Part shown: positions 1-10,235 of the stretch, in pieces | Numbering within the stretch: position 1 is the first letter of the stretch | Layout of the letters: each line of letters starts with the position of its first letter | Notes under the pieces: generated by a model | The model's database searches: none | What the model saw: only the letters and a program-made list of their open reading frames with translations | Told to the model about the DNA's origin: nothing | Source of the DNA: Micropterix aruncella | Lineage: Eukaryota; Arthropoda; Insecta; Lepidoptera; Micropterigidae | DNA: 64,000 bases | Direction: 5' to 3' | Assembly: GCA_944548615.1 (NCBI GenBank) | Contig: OX155963.1 | Location: 20,891,107 to 20,955,106, forward strand | Made by a program: the position numbers and the translations under genes

Positions 1-645
1 TAGATTAACGCTCTTCTTGGACCAGCCATTTATTTATTTTGCTTATAAACACATGACAATTGGGGCTGGTTTTAATGTCACTGCTTAATTTATTATAGCG
101 TCTTGTAGCTATGAAAGAGTAGTGTCGCTGTACGAAAGTCGTCTTCATCCTAGGTACATTCAAAGTATCACTCAGGAGTTGTCTAGTGGGTTTCGTGTGC
201 GTAATAATAAAAGATTTATTTTGTTTGGCCACGAAAACCCAACGTAGTGCAGTTTTAATGAATAATAACCTAGCATCCAAAACCTGAGCCTCTTTAAAGA
301 GTTCCTTAGAAGAATATTGATATGGTTTGCGATGCATGATTTTTAAAATACATTTTTGCGCTGTTAGAAGTGGCGTCAGGAGAGTTTTGCAGCACCCACC
401 CCACCCAATTATACCATAGTTAATAAGGGTTTCACATAATGCAAAATACACTATGGTTAGCGTCCTGCGATCCAGAACACTCCTCGACTCTTTGAAAGTA
501 TAACCAAGGGTTCTCACTTTCTTTGACACTGCATTGACTTGCTCTTCCCATCGCAATTTATTGTCAACTACAATGCCTAGGTATTTGACTGTGGGGGATC
601 TCTTTAGTGGTGCACAATTACACGAGGTTTCAGAGTGACATTACA
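1..645 (-). pseudogene. LINE reverse transcriptase C-terminal fragment (CR1/Jockey group)
   Basis: The reading frame on the minus strand is open from about 645 down to a TAA at 5-7. It encodes the tail of a non-LTR retrotransposon polymerase: a TVKYLGIVVDNKLRW segment (palm/thumb), then ALCETLINYGIIGWGG and AQKCILKIMHRKPYQY, ending in a W-L-V-Q-E-E-R terminus. The same blocks occur in order in the larger LINE at 19.8-21.9 kb, so the two belong to related families. The endonuclease and the catalytic palm motifs are missing, so this is a 5'-truncated dead copy. Its 3' UTR lies outside the window. An exact clade (CR1, Daphne or Jockey) cannot be fixed by eye. Confidence 0.8.
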
Positions 646-1209
646 AACACAGAAATTCTGTCGAATTTGTATTTGTGATTTTAACCCGATATCGTTTACT
701 AACGACCCATTATTGACTCTGGTAATATGAAGAACTCTATTAAAATGTAATAAATCGGTTACATAATATGTAACTGAAAGTAAACTATTCGGTCCCCATT
801 TATTTATTTAATTAAATAATTAATTACCACATTTACAAATCAGATTTCTCGTACCAATATTCATATCTATTAATAATTATTACATTTATTAATATTTAAG
901 AAATGAACACGGCTGATATGAGCATTACCACATGTGCACTACTGCAGCCCAACCAAATACCAGGACTTGTTCCAAATTAGTGAGCACTTTCGTTTTGTAT
1001 GTAGGTATATTCGGTAAGTTAAAAAAAATAAATTATCATTTATTGTACCATAATCACTACAAATATGTAATAACTAATAATAACAAATTGAAATAATTGA
1101 AATAGAATACGGGAAACAGATAAATTAAAATTGTCTACAGAAAATATATAATCGTATGAATTTAAATAAAATGTTAAATAAACATGTTAATATTAATAAA
1201 ATGTTTTTA
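646..1209. other. AT-rich stretch without a recognised gene
   Basis: Very AT-rich, with poly-A/T runs and no coding-like frame. Nothing recognisable was seen apart from a short TTTATTTATTTAATTAAA run near 800-815. Confidence 0.6.
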
Positions 1210-1210
1210 T

Positions 1211-1458
1211 TTACTTATTTATTTTAAACATACATTCAAATGCATGAGCACAACGGAACATGAGTTGACCATTTATAAAATGCCGTTGTATGCTTTTAAA
1301 GTTATATACACATCTGTCTGAGCCCAGATAACATAGCGCATACATTAAACGCAAATGATTTTCTTTCAATTGTGCTAAGTAAAGAGCAGCCGAGCCCGCC
1401 TTGCTAAGCACCCCTGTGTTAAGGCGAGCTCACTTCGGGAGTCACACTAGAGTGCCAC
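1211..1458 (-). repeat. Interspersed repeat family F, copy 1
   Basis: Positions 1275-1458 match 34917-35098 over about 180 bp at roughly 85% identity by eye; shared blocks include GTTATATACACATCTGTCTG and AAGGCGAG(C/T)TCACTTCGGGAG. Read on the minus strand the copy ends in an AT-rich AAATAAGTAAAT-like tail, which suggests the 3' end of a retroposon. It contains a 66-residue open frame with no recognisable domain. Confidence 0.6.
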
Positions 1459-2540
1459 GGTTGTGTCAAAGTAAGATCTAAGATAATATTTTTGTATTAT
1501 TTTAATTTTAATTTATAATCATTATTAATATTATTATTATTATATTATCTACAACCGCGAATCCCCTCTTTTGCCGTAAAGAGGTGACTGTCGCATCGTA
1601 TTCATATGAGCTCCGCTCGATTCACTGTAAATATTGCTATCCATAATGCAGGTAGGCAGATTATTTCGTATTAAATGCAACTGAAATGATGGCCTAGTAA
1701 TTAACAAAATTGTTAAAAATTAAATCTTAAAAATTGAAATTAAATATAAGGAAATAGTTAAAAGAATTGTCGAGGATATTAAGAAGAATAGTGAAAGATT
1801 TTAATTAATATTTGATACTGTTCTCCTCCCTAAAGCGGCCCTAAAGCGGCTTTCATTGTTAATTAAAGTGTACCGAGAAGGTAACTACTAAAAGAGAGTG
1901 AGTAAAACTTTCTGATGCCGTAACAAAATATTCCCGGCACTATTCAAATGTCAAGTAGAGATAACTACTAAATACATTTTATTTGAATGACTGTGGGGGG
2001 TCATAAAGGTGGACGCATACAGCCAGAGAGTGACATAATCTGGCTATGCAGTCAACGTGCCTGTCCAGCATGAGATTAAGTAAGCTTAAGAACTGCAAAC
2101 AGGGGTGTGCTTTATGCGTTGTTGATTAATTTATCAACTATGTCGTGATACTAACATTTGCGTATACTATGTAGTTTTAGTAATCTTCATTGTTCTTATG
2201 TCCCTATTTTTGTGGTGTTTCCATAGCACGTCACGATGATAATCAGGTGATAATCAGAACCGAATTATATTGTACAGTATACATGCATGATGATGATATT
2301 TTTATATTCATATTTATTTTATTAGCATAATGGTATACAAGTCATAATAAAGATAGTCAACGTTAAATCGTAAGAAATGTTGAAAAACAAAAAAAAAATA
2401 TGTAGAAAAATAGGAAACAGAAGAAAATACAAAGAAAATAAAAAATAAAAATACAAAGATAATTAAACACATTACAAAGAAAAGCATAAGCACTATTGCT
2501 TTTAGTCATCACACGAGTAATATTCCTCCAGTGAGTAAAA
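1459..2540. other. No gene seen; AT-rich intergenic
   Basis: Mostly AT-rich unique-looking sequence with no long frame and no repeat recognised from the rest of the window. Confidence 0.5.
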
Positions 2541-2845
2541 TTGCGGTTGCGTTTCTTTGCAAACTAATATATCGGAAATTAGTTCATGTGAACGAGACAG
2601 AGCAATACGTTAGAGCTGAATGTGAAATGCATTCATTACTATTAAAACTACCCACCTAAAATAAAGTGGCTGAATCTAAGACCGCGCCAAATGTATTCAA
2701 ACTTACTGGATAGCTATAATTTCAACAGGTAGTTTTGATGCCGGCAAATCAAATTAATTCATATTTACCTCTAACGCATTGCTCCATCTCGTTCGCATGA
2801 ACTAATTTCCGATTTTATTTCACGAAGAAACGCAATCGGGCCCAA
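2541..2845. mobile_element. MITE family G, copy 1, long terminal inverted repeats
   Basis: The left end (GGTTGCGTTTCTTTG, then CGGAAATTAGTTCATGTGAA and GAACGAGACAGAGCAATACG) returns inverted at the right end (ending GAAACGCAATCGGGCCCAA), giving terminal inverted repeats of about 75 bp around a roughly 150-bp core. A second copy lies at 57231-57548 and one end is found at 29180-29222. There is no coding capacity, so it would be a non-autonomous DNA element. The superfamily is not clear. Confidence 0.7.
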
Positions 2846-3534
2846 TGTATCATAATTATGTTTATTTTATTTTTAAAATTTATTATAGTATGTAATAAAT
2901 TCTGGTCCCATAATTAGGACAATTTTGATAATGTTTCATAAATCGAAACGCCTTTTTTTTATCTTCCGTCGTTTTGTGTCGCAAGATGCACGGAGTGACG
3001 TACGCCTATCCACTGGGGTGCCGGATCGACGTGCGCTAAGGCATGCGCTGCCGTTCAACTAGTTTTGACGCATGCGCTATTGCATGCGCTATGATAATTA
3101 ACGAATGCGTTAGAGGAAATCGCAAGATAAAGACGTAAACGCATGAGTGGGGATATACCTTAAGGCTTCTTAGTCAATTGCAGGATACCTACATTTCACC
3201 TACTACTTAAACCTCTATTTTTAGTTAGATTTATATAATGTGTACTAAAATTAATCCCACATCGCGGAATTGAGATATATCGTTTGTTATTTCAATTAAA
3301 CCCGCGAAGCACATAATTTATGTGTTAAGCGCGCGCTCACCCCTTATCACGGCAGCGTGATGAATAAATGCTGCAGCGATTCGCCGACAGGCGCAGTCTG
3401 CCGGCGAAGCCATTTGTAATACCGGGCATTACGGGCGGTGCTCTCGTACATAACCTCCAACTTAACGCCCTACCCGACTTACGATATTCCTTTGTGTAAC
3501 AGCTCGAGGTACCGGGCCCTGCGTTGGAAGCAAT
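2846..3534. other. No gene recognised
   Basis: 2846-3330 is AT-rich except for a patch near 2990-3120 with repeated GCATGCGCT. 3330-3530 is GC-richer with a lysine-rich open frame on the minus strand (3337-3582). Its first residues are only the purine-rich LINE tail read as codons, so it is not treated as a gene. Confidence 0.4.
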
Positions 3535-3712
3535 GCAGCGGCGGACACCTAGAGGATTCTTCTTTTTCTTTTTACGTGCCATCTCCTATCGGAGGTTGGC
3601 ACTCATTATGGCCACTTGGACCCGTGTTGTTGCGTCGCGGAACAACTCGGTGGTGCTTGAGTTGAACCATTCAATGAGGTTTTGTAGCCAGTGGGTTCTT
3701 CTTCGGTAAGGT
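3535..3712 (-). pseudogene. LINE C-terminal fragment with AAG-rich tail
   Basis: On the minus strand the end of a frame reads THWLQNLIEWFNSSTTEL then FRDATTRVQVAIMSANLR and stop, followed by a GGAGATGGCACG block and an A/G-rich AAAAAGAAAAAGAAGAA tail. This C-terminus and tail are those of a common lepidopteran LINE. The same ending occurs on the plus strand at 36375-36480. The copy is strongly 5'-truncated and dead. Confidence 0.65.
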
Positions 3713-3819
3713 CTTCGGCGGCCTTTTATCTTTCCTTGAAAGATTGGAGAAGGTGATATTTGTTACCACGCATTACTGAGAGGATACGAGTGAGAAATGT
3801 CATGCTCTGGATGATAGTT

Positions 3820-4345
3820 TTTAATTTTCCTTTACCAGCCAACAACCGACGACAACGTAAAATATTGTGAACGCCTTTTTTTGAGATAAAGATAGATATT
3901 TACATTTAGACCCCCTCCTTCCCCCTGGGCGATTAACACCATTTGAATGGCAGGTTATTTTAACATATCTTTTTACTTTCCCAGCCCATAAACCAACAAG
4001 TAGGGAAATTATTGTGAAAGCGCATTTTTTGTCAAGATGAAAACAGAAATATCCATTTGAGCCTACCTGAGACAATTAAGACCATTTCCAGATATAAGTC
4101 TGTCTCTGGGTATGTGTGCATTCATCCACGATAGCGCCCAAATGCTTAATCCGATTGATCTGAGATGCATTGCACAAGATTGGCATACAAGCATCATTTG
4201 GAAACAGCAAGAGTTGAAAAGATTGTGGTAGAAATCAGTCCACCAGACGATGCACAAGCCATACTTCAATCTCGAAATATTGGACTTAGATACTTGAAAA
4301 TTGGGACACAGGTAACTTGTTAGACAGAAATCACAATGTAAACTG
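3820..4345 (-). repeat. Interspersed repeat family B, two tandem-like partial copies
   Basis: On the minus strand it contains the phrases of a family also seen at 17690-18140, 25230-25550, 25535-25660 and 45300-45610: CCAATATTTCGAGATTGAAG, a block on a scheme of AAATTTCAGCTCAATCGGAT, GGGCGCTATCGTGGA and a TTTCC-GGCCCA-type end. Part of the 3' block appears twice (3820-4030 and 4030-4345). No coding function was recognised. Confidence 0.6.
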
Positions 4346-5040
4346 TTGGTTAGGATATCTGCATACCTACATACTGCCGTATTAACTACCAAACTAGCCT
4401 AAAAGCATTGCATGCCTGACGACAGCGGTTATTCTGATTTATTGCCATTATTTTCATTGATCTCGATTGTTACCTACAAGTATTATAAATTTTTGACGGG
4501 ATGACGATCTAATATTACGATCACGAACCAGTCACGGAGAGGTTTATCCTTGTTTATATATTTCAACAGAGTCACCGACAATACGATTGGTCAGTATATT
4601 TATGTAAACGATTGAATCGAAAGTGTTTAATGCGTGGCGTTCTAACTATCCGCGCTCATCGCCGAATATCCCTTTCAATCAGGTCAACGTCCTTCTTGAA
4701 GGGACATCACGCTCAACATCCTTTCATAAGTCATTGGCTTCAAAGTTGTCATTGACTTCATTTGCCGGGAAAGTTTTCGGGTTAGGCAACCGATTTTTTT
4801 GTACTGGTAGTTGGTATGTTGACGCGGCGTGGTAGCGATGCATTAATGCCATGTAAGAGTAAGGGGGGGGGGGGGGGTAGATCTTAAGAATTTGATTCTT
4901 TCCATGCAAAACGTTCGTTCCATCCAAACGCGGGAGTCCTTAGAATGCATGAAGTTCCATTCAAAGCGTTTTCGACATCTGCGTATGAGAAAATAATAAA
5001 CTAATTTCAAGTACGCGAGAGACGCTCTTAGCCCTGCCGG
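4346..5040. other. No gene recognised; G-run inside
   Basis: No convincing coding frame. A run of about 16 consecutive G starts near 4863. The short frames overlapping it are by-products of that run. Confidence 0.4.
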
Positions 5041-5330
5041 AAATTTTCCCAGCGCCATGATTTACTCGCCACTTAAAGACGTCACGGCGTCCGCCGTCGC
5101 GGCCTATCGCCGCGCGGGATCTCTCACTTAAATTTACATTTATTAACGTCTACATTTCTTCCCGCAGGAAGCGCCTATACATTCGCCCCGCCTTATATTC
5201 CGCCACCGCCCCGCGAACGCCGCGCAATTATCACACACTAATGGGCTGCGCGGCAACAATGCTCTTAATTATGGCCCTGTTTACTATGGGGCCGCGTTTG
5301 TTTGCGGATCCTCTCTTTTTAATCTTCCAC
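5041..5330. other. GC-rich unique block
   Basis: Markedly GC-richer than its surroundings, not repeated elsewhere in the window, and without a long frame. A TTTCTTCCCGCAG sequence near 5155-5168 resembles a splice acceptor, but the following sequence does not stay open as a clear exon. It could be a conserved non-coding element. Nothing in the sequence proves function. Confidence 0.25.
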
Positions 5331-5737
5331 TAGATGCGGAATAAAAAGGAAAGACGGTTTTGAGAAGCCGAGATTAAGCTAATCTTTACGACTTTTTCGC
5401 TGAAATTTATGAACATTATTTAGGATATTTCATTAAAGAAAATACGACATATTAAATATGCTGTGTACATACAAATATAGACTGAGTTGGGCCTGGGGCA
5501 ATAATTAACTTTACGGATCGCATATTGCCGGAATTAAAATTAGATTAGTTGTAGACTATAACAGTATAAGTTAGACCTTAACATTTTTGGACCTATTTAT
5601 ACGTATACCTTGGGTAAATATATAGGTAGGTATGTGATGACTAGCTTTATTTTATTTGTATTGGACATGAAAAAAAATATGATAGGAAACCTTTAAAAAA
5701 CCTACCCTTGCCCCTCCCCACAGGCGCACTAAAAAGC

Positions 5738-5773
5738 ACAAAACGATCTTTCTTTAGAGAAAGATCGTTTTGT
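5738..5773. repeat. Perfect 16-bp inverted repeat with 4-nt loop
   Basis: ACAAAACGATCTTTCT, loop TTAG, AGAAAGATCGTTTTGT. A compact perfect hairpin in unique AT-rich sequence just upstream of a LINE remnant. It lacks a U-tract, so it is more likely the relic of a foldback insertion than a terminator. Confidence 0.75.
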
Positions 5774-5849
5774 AGAATTTATAGAACTTGTAGAATAAGA
5801 ATTTAGATTAGAATTTATTGTTAGTTTATTTATATAAATATTTATAGAA

Positions 5850-6004
5850 TTGATATTAGAATTGGTCTTAAATTATATAATAACATAGAGGAAAAATGGA
5901 AACACCTAAATAACAAGCAAGAGTTTAAAGACAATATTAATAAATGGTTATTTGAATTAGGGAGGTATAAATCTGAAAACTTGGTTTGTAAAGCGTATGT
6001 ATAA
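5850..6004 (+). pseudogene. LINE polymerase extreme C-terminus (CR1/Jockey group)
   Basis: The frame ending at the TAA at 6002-6004 reads KWKHLNNKQEFKDNINKWL then FELGRYKSENL. It corresponds to the end of the LINE at 20391 (which has YNNLPDAIKSSENTSTFKKSL, then TDWLLEVGR). The AT-rich 6005-6300 stretch would be its 3' UTR. The copy is severely truncated. Confidence 0.55.
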
Positions 6005-6640
6005 CGGTTAATTTAAAAATAATATTGTATATTTATATAAATTATTATGCATATATTATTAGTATATCATATCATATTTTTATTTGTAATATTTCATATT
6101 TTTTAGAACTGCTTTAATAATTGTATTTATATATTTTAATAAATTATAAATATGTTTATACCATATAGCATTTATTATTTATCGAAATCGTATTTACGTA
6201 TATGTGTATTTGCCATTTTGTATTACCCACAACGTATTATTCTTACAAATTAGGTATTTTCATTTGTATTATAGTGTTACTTATTTATTATTATATATTA
6301 TTTAATCTTAAATAAGTAAATTCATTAATTATAAAAATAAAAAGTTTTTTACATTAATTAGGCAAATTTGTACATAAGTATTTTAATTATTTACTCTGAT
6401 TCGCCTAGATACGGGACAGTTTAATCCTAGTTAGGTGGGCAATGAGCATTAGCTGCATTCCAATTTTTCCGAGTTACTTATAACATTGATAACAATGGGG
6501 CTAAATGTACAAAAATTAAATGAATAAAGTATTAATTCATAAAAAAAAATACATGTTAGATTTGAATTTCTACAATTTTTAGGAATTATTGCTAAAATTC
6601 GATCTTTTTACAAGATTGCTCAACAAAAACGGAGTGTATT
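6005..6640. other. AT-rich, no gene; probable LINE 3' UTR at the start
   Basis: Very AT-rich with no coding-like frame. The first 300 bases follow a LINE C-terminus and are probably its untranslated tail. Confidence 0.45.
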
Positions 6641-6644
6641 GCAT

Positions 6645-6900
6645 TCAGGGTTCAGCTATGTATGTTTTCCGTTTCTTTAATCCACCATAAATTCTAAACT
6701 TTTGCTAGAGCTGTCATGTCATCCCGAGTGTCATAGAGTAGGTACTTTAACTGTCTAAATATTAAGTAAGTAGTTGTCCAAATGTCAATAAAATAACATA
6801 AATATATCGTGTTTAGTGTCAAATGAAAGGTCTGATTAAGTACAATCTTGAAATATACATTTATCTATATAGATAAATACATACACCACAAATATTACAT
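6645..6900 (+). repeat. Interspersed repeat family C, copy 1
   Basis: Shares the order GGTTCA-CTATGTATGTTTTCCGT, CCATAA-TTCTAAAC, CCCGAGTGTCATAGAGTA, ACTGTCTAAAT and AAATGTCAATAAAA with copies at 11440-12080 and 33067-33330. No coding function was recognised; probably a decayed non-autonomous element. Confidence 0.6.
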
Positions 6901-6959
6901 AATGAATATAATTATAAATATAATACTTAACTTTCTGTTCGTCATTTAGCCATACAACG

Positions 6960-7320
6960 ATTATAAAATGATGTGCACCTTGCCCGAGAACACAAGTGGG
7001 AATTGGTTAGCGTCTCCGAGGCGGAACACAGCAGCCCAGGCGTGTCACCTTCTGGAATCTTGGCTAAACATCCGCTAAGACCCGGCGACGCGTCACAAAA
7101 CGGGGGCCATAATTTCCTCTCGGCTCCTCGCCGCCAACTTCCGGCGATAACTTATTCGGGCATTAAGCAGCGCTCGGTAAACAGCAATTAATATTCGGCG
7201 CAGTCTTCGACGGGGCGTCTCGCGGCTAATTGTCTTCTGTAGTGTGAGCGCGAGCCCCTAATAGCCCCTGCTGCCCGTGATGAACGCCGGGCTTTGCGCG
7301 CGGCATCCTTTTTTCGACTG
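6960..7320 (+). other. GC-rich unique block with 72-codon frame
   Basis: Locally GC-rich, not repeated in the window. An ATG-started frame (6973-7191) has no recognisable motif, and its codon use does not obviously differ from chance in GC-rich sequence. It may be a conserved non-coding segment. No function is proposed. Confidence 0.2.
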
Positions 7321-7624
7321 CGTGATTGCGAACTTACCCTATAATACTAATATACGTAAATTTTGCATTACAATTTTCACTAATATATCGATAGTTAAGC
7401 GAAAACAGTTATTTGTCACTTTTTATTTATTTACTTAATAATTTTTGAAACATACAGTCATTTTTGCAGTTTGAAAAAACAACAATTTTGGAAAAATAAT
7501 CTAGCGTATTTATTTTACATAGATCGAAACATTCGGGCGATAATCGTTTCCTGCGATAAGTTTAGTTTTAAGAAATATTAGCATATTCAAAATTATAAAA
7601 TAAAATTAGATATTGAGTTTATAA
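7321..7624. other. AT-rich, no gene seen
   Basis: AT-rich intergenic sequence with poly-A/T runs and no frame or repeat recognised. Confidence 0.5.
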
Positions 7625-8656
7625 ATTCAGGAAGTTTTAACGATTGGTCGTTCTATCTCCGGTAAAATGAAAGCAGAAGACTTGGACAAAACAGTCCACC
7701 GTCAAGCTCTGCCACATGCCCGTAAGAGGCCAACGCCTTACCCGCGAGATAACCAGGTATGTTTTACACTCACGCGCCTACTTCCAATTGCGACCAGATT
7801 ACTGCGGTCTCTCGACTGGTACGAGTTCGAGGTCGCTTGCGCGGTCCTCTCCCTTACGAAGCGGTGAAACGGTGTAAACCGAATCTATCGCGGACCACGG
7901 CGTCCTTTGCCCGGCTGTTCACCCAGGATTGGGTAGCTGATGGTCGTTTCAAGAGCAGTCGCCATAAGGTCCGCAAGCAGGCCTTATCGCTAAATAGGAA
8001 CAATCTACGCATACTGGTGAGGGCGCTCACGGGGCATTGTGGCCTCAACAAACACATGTACAACCTCAAGCTCCGAGACACAAAAATGTGCAGGTTCTGC
8101 CAAGGGACAGATGAAACTCCTCTGCACCTCATGTGCGAGTGCGGCCCGCTGATGCGTAAAAGATACATCCACTTGGGTGGTCATTACCTCCAACCTCAGG
8201 AGGTAAAACAATCTGGCGCCAAAAGCCTGTTGCGGTTGCCTGTCTAAATGACACGAGGCTTAGCGCAGAACTATAGTAGGTGGCGAACACAATAGGTCAG
8301 CAATGGTAGCAGTGTTACAAGGCTCATAAATACCTTAGAAAAGCCCCACACAACAAATATAAAAAAAAAATGTCCGCAAGCCCCCCCTCTATAGGAAACG
8401 GTACTGCTTTCAGACTCCCCCGACTGTTAGTCCGAATGCACAGTCGATTGGCTTACGCCGCACGGTGCGCAGACCGTCCAGGAGCGCCAGAAAGTGGACT
8501 CCTAGGGGAAACTAGCCCTAAGGCCAGAGTCCTACAAGGGCTCGCACTTCATGCGTGGAGGCCGCCGGATGAGGCCGCCGGATGGGTGTTGACCCGTGAG
8601 TGTGATCAACCCTGAATAAAATGGGTCTTCGTGGCCAACTCAGCAAGGGCCCATTA
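7625..8656 (-). mobile_element. Element A (SINE-like), copy 1, split by a LINE fragment
   Basis: Both halves match the element A copies at 21895-22561 and 30447-31113. The left part (7625-7977) runs from CAGGAAGTTTTAACGATT to CATAAGGTCCGCAAG. The right part (8372-8656) runs from GTCCGCAAGCC to GGGCCCATTAGCT. The break is filled by a LINE 3' fragment. Element A is GC-rich with few stop codons, so long frames occur on both strands, but none shows a known domain. The strand given is the proposed transcription direction, with the tRNA-like box at the high-coordinate end. The outermost bases of the low-coordinate end are missing. Confidence 0.8.
7978..8371 (+). pseudogene. LINE 3' end (RNase H-type LINE) inserted in element A
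   Basis: Encodes LSLNRNNLRILVRALTGH, then CGLNKHMYNLKLRDTKMCRF and CQGTDETPLHLMCECGPLM. This is the C-terminal Cys/His knuckle (C-x2-C-x7-H-x3-C) of non-LTR polymerases that carry an RNase H domain (I-like/LOA-like group). A 3' UTR and an A-rich tail follow (8359-8370). The 9-bp direct repeat GTCCGCAAG at 7969-7977 and 8372-8380 is the target-site duplication. It is a 394-bp, 5'-truncated and inactive insertion. Sister copies lie at 41942-42704, 54263-54865 and 61579-61840. Confidence 0.9.
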
Positions 8657-8659
8657 GCT

Positions 8660-9330
8660 TCCAAATATATACAGTTTGAATAGTTTCCATATAGATATAC
8701 AGTTTGAATAGTTCTTCGACAAACGTCGCTTGATTATGGTTAAAAATGTCTATGGCGGAGAAATGGGAATCGTATGTGGCCTGTAAGTTTTTCCCTGAGT
8801 TCGTGTTGGCGAGAGAGACCTCAAACGTACGAGAATTGCGAACCACTCACGGTGATACAACAAAAACACTAGTTTTCAACAAGATATGGACTGTCTATAG
8901 TATTATAAATGGCTTTGGGTACTCCAACAGTTTGGATATAAAGAAATGAAATATCTGCTGCACTAAAACTATTAATCTCTGTAGGCCACAGTGTCGACAT
9001 CGATTCCATATTCAGAAAACCGAATGCAATCAAATTGCGCCAATCTCGATATGCAATCAATCGATTAAACAAACATCCCTCTACCACTACTATTCGGTCA
9101 GACCCAATATGGGCAGCGGCGGAGAGGATTAAATTTTCACGTTTCGCAGCATCCTGAAAGCGGCAGTATTTTTCAGTTTATGGCATCATGAGCCGAAATG
9201 GAGCTGCCACTGACATGCAAATGTTTTTAAATGATTTTAAAATTGCCAGTCGCGATATTTGGGAGTAGATGAATAAGGCTGGCCACGATATTATATTTAA
9301 GAAAAGTATCTCGGAAGGTGGTTCAACTTT
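8660..9330. other. No gene recognised
   Basis: A short tandem duplication (ATATACAGTTTGAATAGTT twice, about 8665-8715) opens the stretch. The remaining frames (8746-8949 plus, 8869-9087 minus) have no recognisable domain and are not supported as genes. Confidence 0.35.
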
Positions 9331-9404
9331 ATTGTACAGGATGTCCATAAAAGAATGTCCCAGTTATACATTTAATAGCATCAACTCTAAGCGTTGTAGA
9401 GCGT

Positions 9405-9773
9405 TATTAAAGAGTAACTCAAACAATTTAAAATAAGCACATGTGCGAGTAGTGCTTTGTTGTTTTCTCGCTTGCAGCGCCACATTCGCAAAGTGGCGAC
9501 TCCTGAGCGTAAACCGTTTTGTTTCCTGCGTTTCGTTGTGTGATCCCCGATGTGGCAAAAACATCCGCCGATGGTATAGGAAAATCGAATTAAACTTTAA
9601 ACGAAACGCACGTTGAACTCAAATTACAGATTGACTTTTAGCAAATTGCAGAACCCAAAACGCTTTACGCTCAGGAGTCGCCATTTTGTGTATGTGGCGC
9701 TGCAAGCAAGAAAACCACAATTAATCACTACTCGCGCATGCACGTATCTAAAACTGCTTGAGTTAATCTTTAA
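9405..9773. mobile_element. Foldback element with imperfect inverted arms
   Basis: The left arm (about 9405-9540: TTAAAGAGTAACTCAAAC, GCGAGTAGTG, GCTTGCAGCGCCACA, GTGGCGACTCCTGAGCGTAAA) returns inverted in the right arm (about 9600-9773: TTTACGCTCAGGAGTCGCCA, TGTGGCGCTGCAAGC, CACTACTCGCGC, TTGAGTTAATC). No coding capacity. The flank at 9330-9400 (GGATGTCCATAAAAGAATGT) returns inverted at 10685-10890, so this foldback may sit inside a larger decayed DNA element. Confidence 0.65.
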
Positions 9774-9798
9774 TTGTGACCTTTATCTTCTATAATCT

Positions 9799-10235
9799 TT
9801 AATTATTACTTGCCCGGGTACGCTGTTTTCGGGATCCAATACAGCTGCGAAACCAGTTTAGTTCGATACCTGTAATACCATATTTCCCAAGTTTCATTAG
9901 GAGCATTTCATGGGATACTGTGTCAGGAGCTTGCGCGGGGTCGGGAAGTACAGTAATACACTTTTTGTTGGCGTCTACATACCTAGTGATATGCTCTGAC
10001 ATTTTTAGTACTGCATCTTGTGTTCCCATTTTTGGATCTGAAGCCGTATTGGTTTTCGAATGACATGTGATTGGTTTCTAGATGATTACAGAGTTGTGTA
10101 ATTACTATTTTTTCCAAAATTTTTGTTAAAACATCAGGTACTGATATCGGTCGATAATTTGAGGGATCAAACTTCGGTCCATATCTGTCACCTGATACTT
10201 GATAAGAAATATGTTTTCGGTTGATTATGTTTAAA
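9799..10235 (-). pseudogene. LINE reverse transcriptase fragment (CR1/Jockey group)
   Basis: The minus strand carries the palm region of a non-LTR polymerase: a DPSNYRPISVPDVLT-like stretch, then SFENQYGFRSKMGTQDAVLK, and a KCITVLPDPAQAPDTVSHEM segment equivalent to the FLDLAKAFDTVSH block of the LINE at 19.8-21.9 kb. At least one frame shift is needed to join the parts. The YADD-type box is absent. It is a short dead fragment. Confidence 0.7.

Noticed and set aside
3337..3582. Lysine-rich 81-codon frame
   Set aside because: Its start is the AAG-rich LINE tail; the rest shows no domain.
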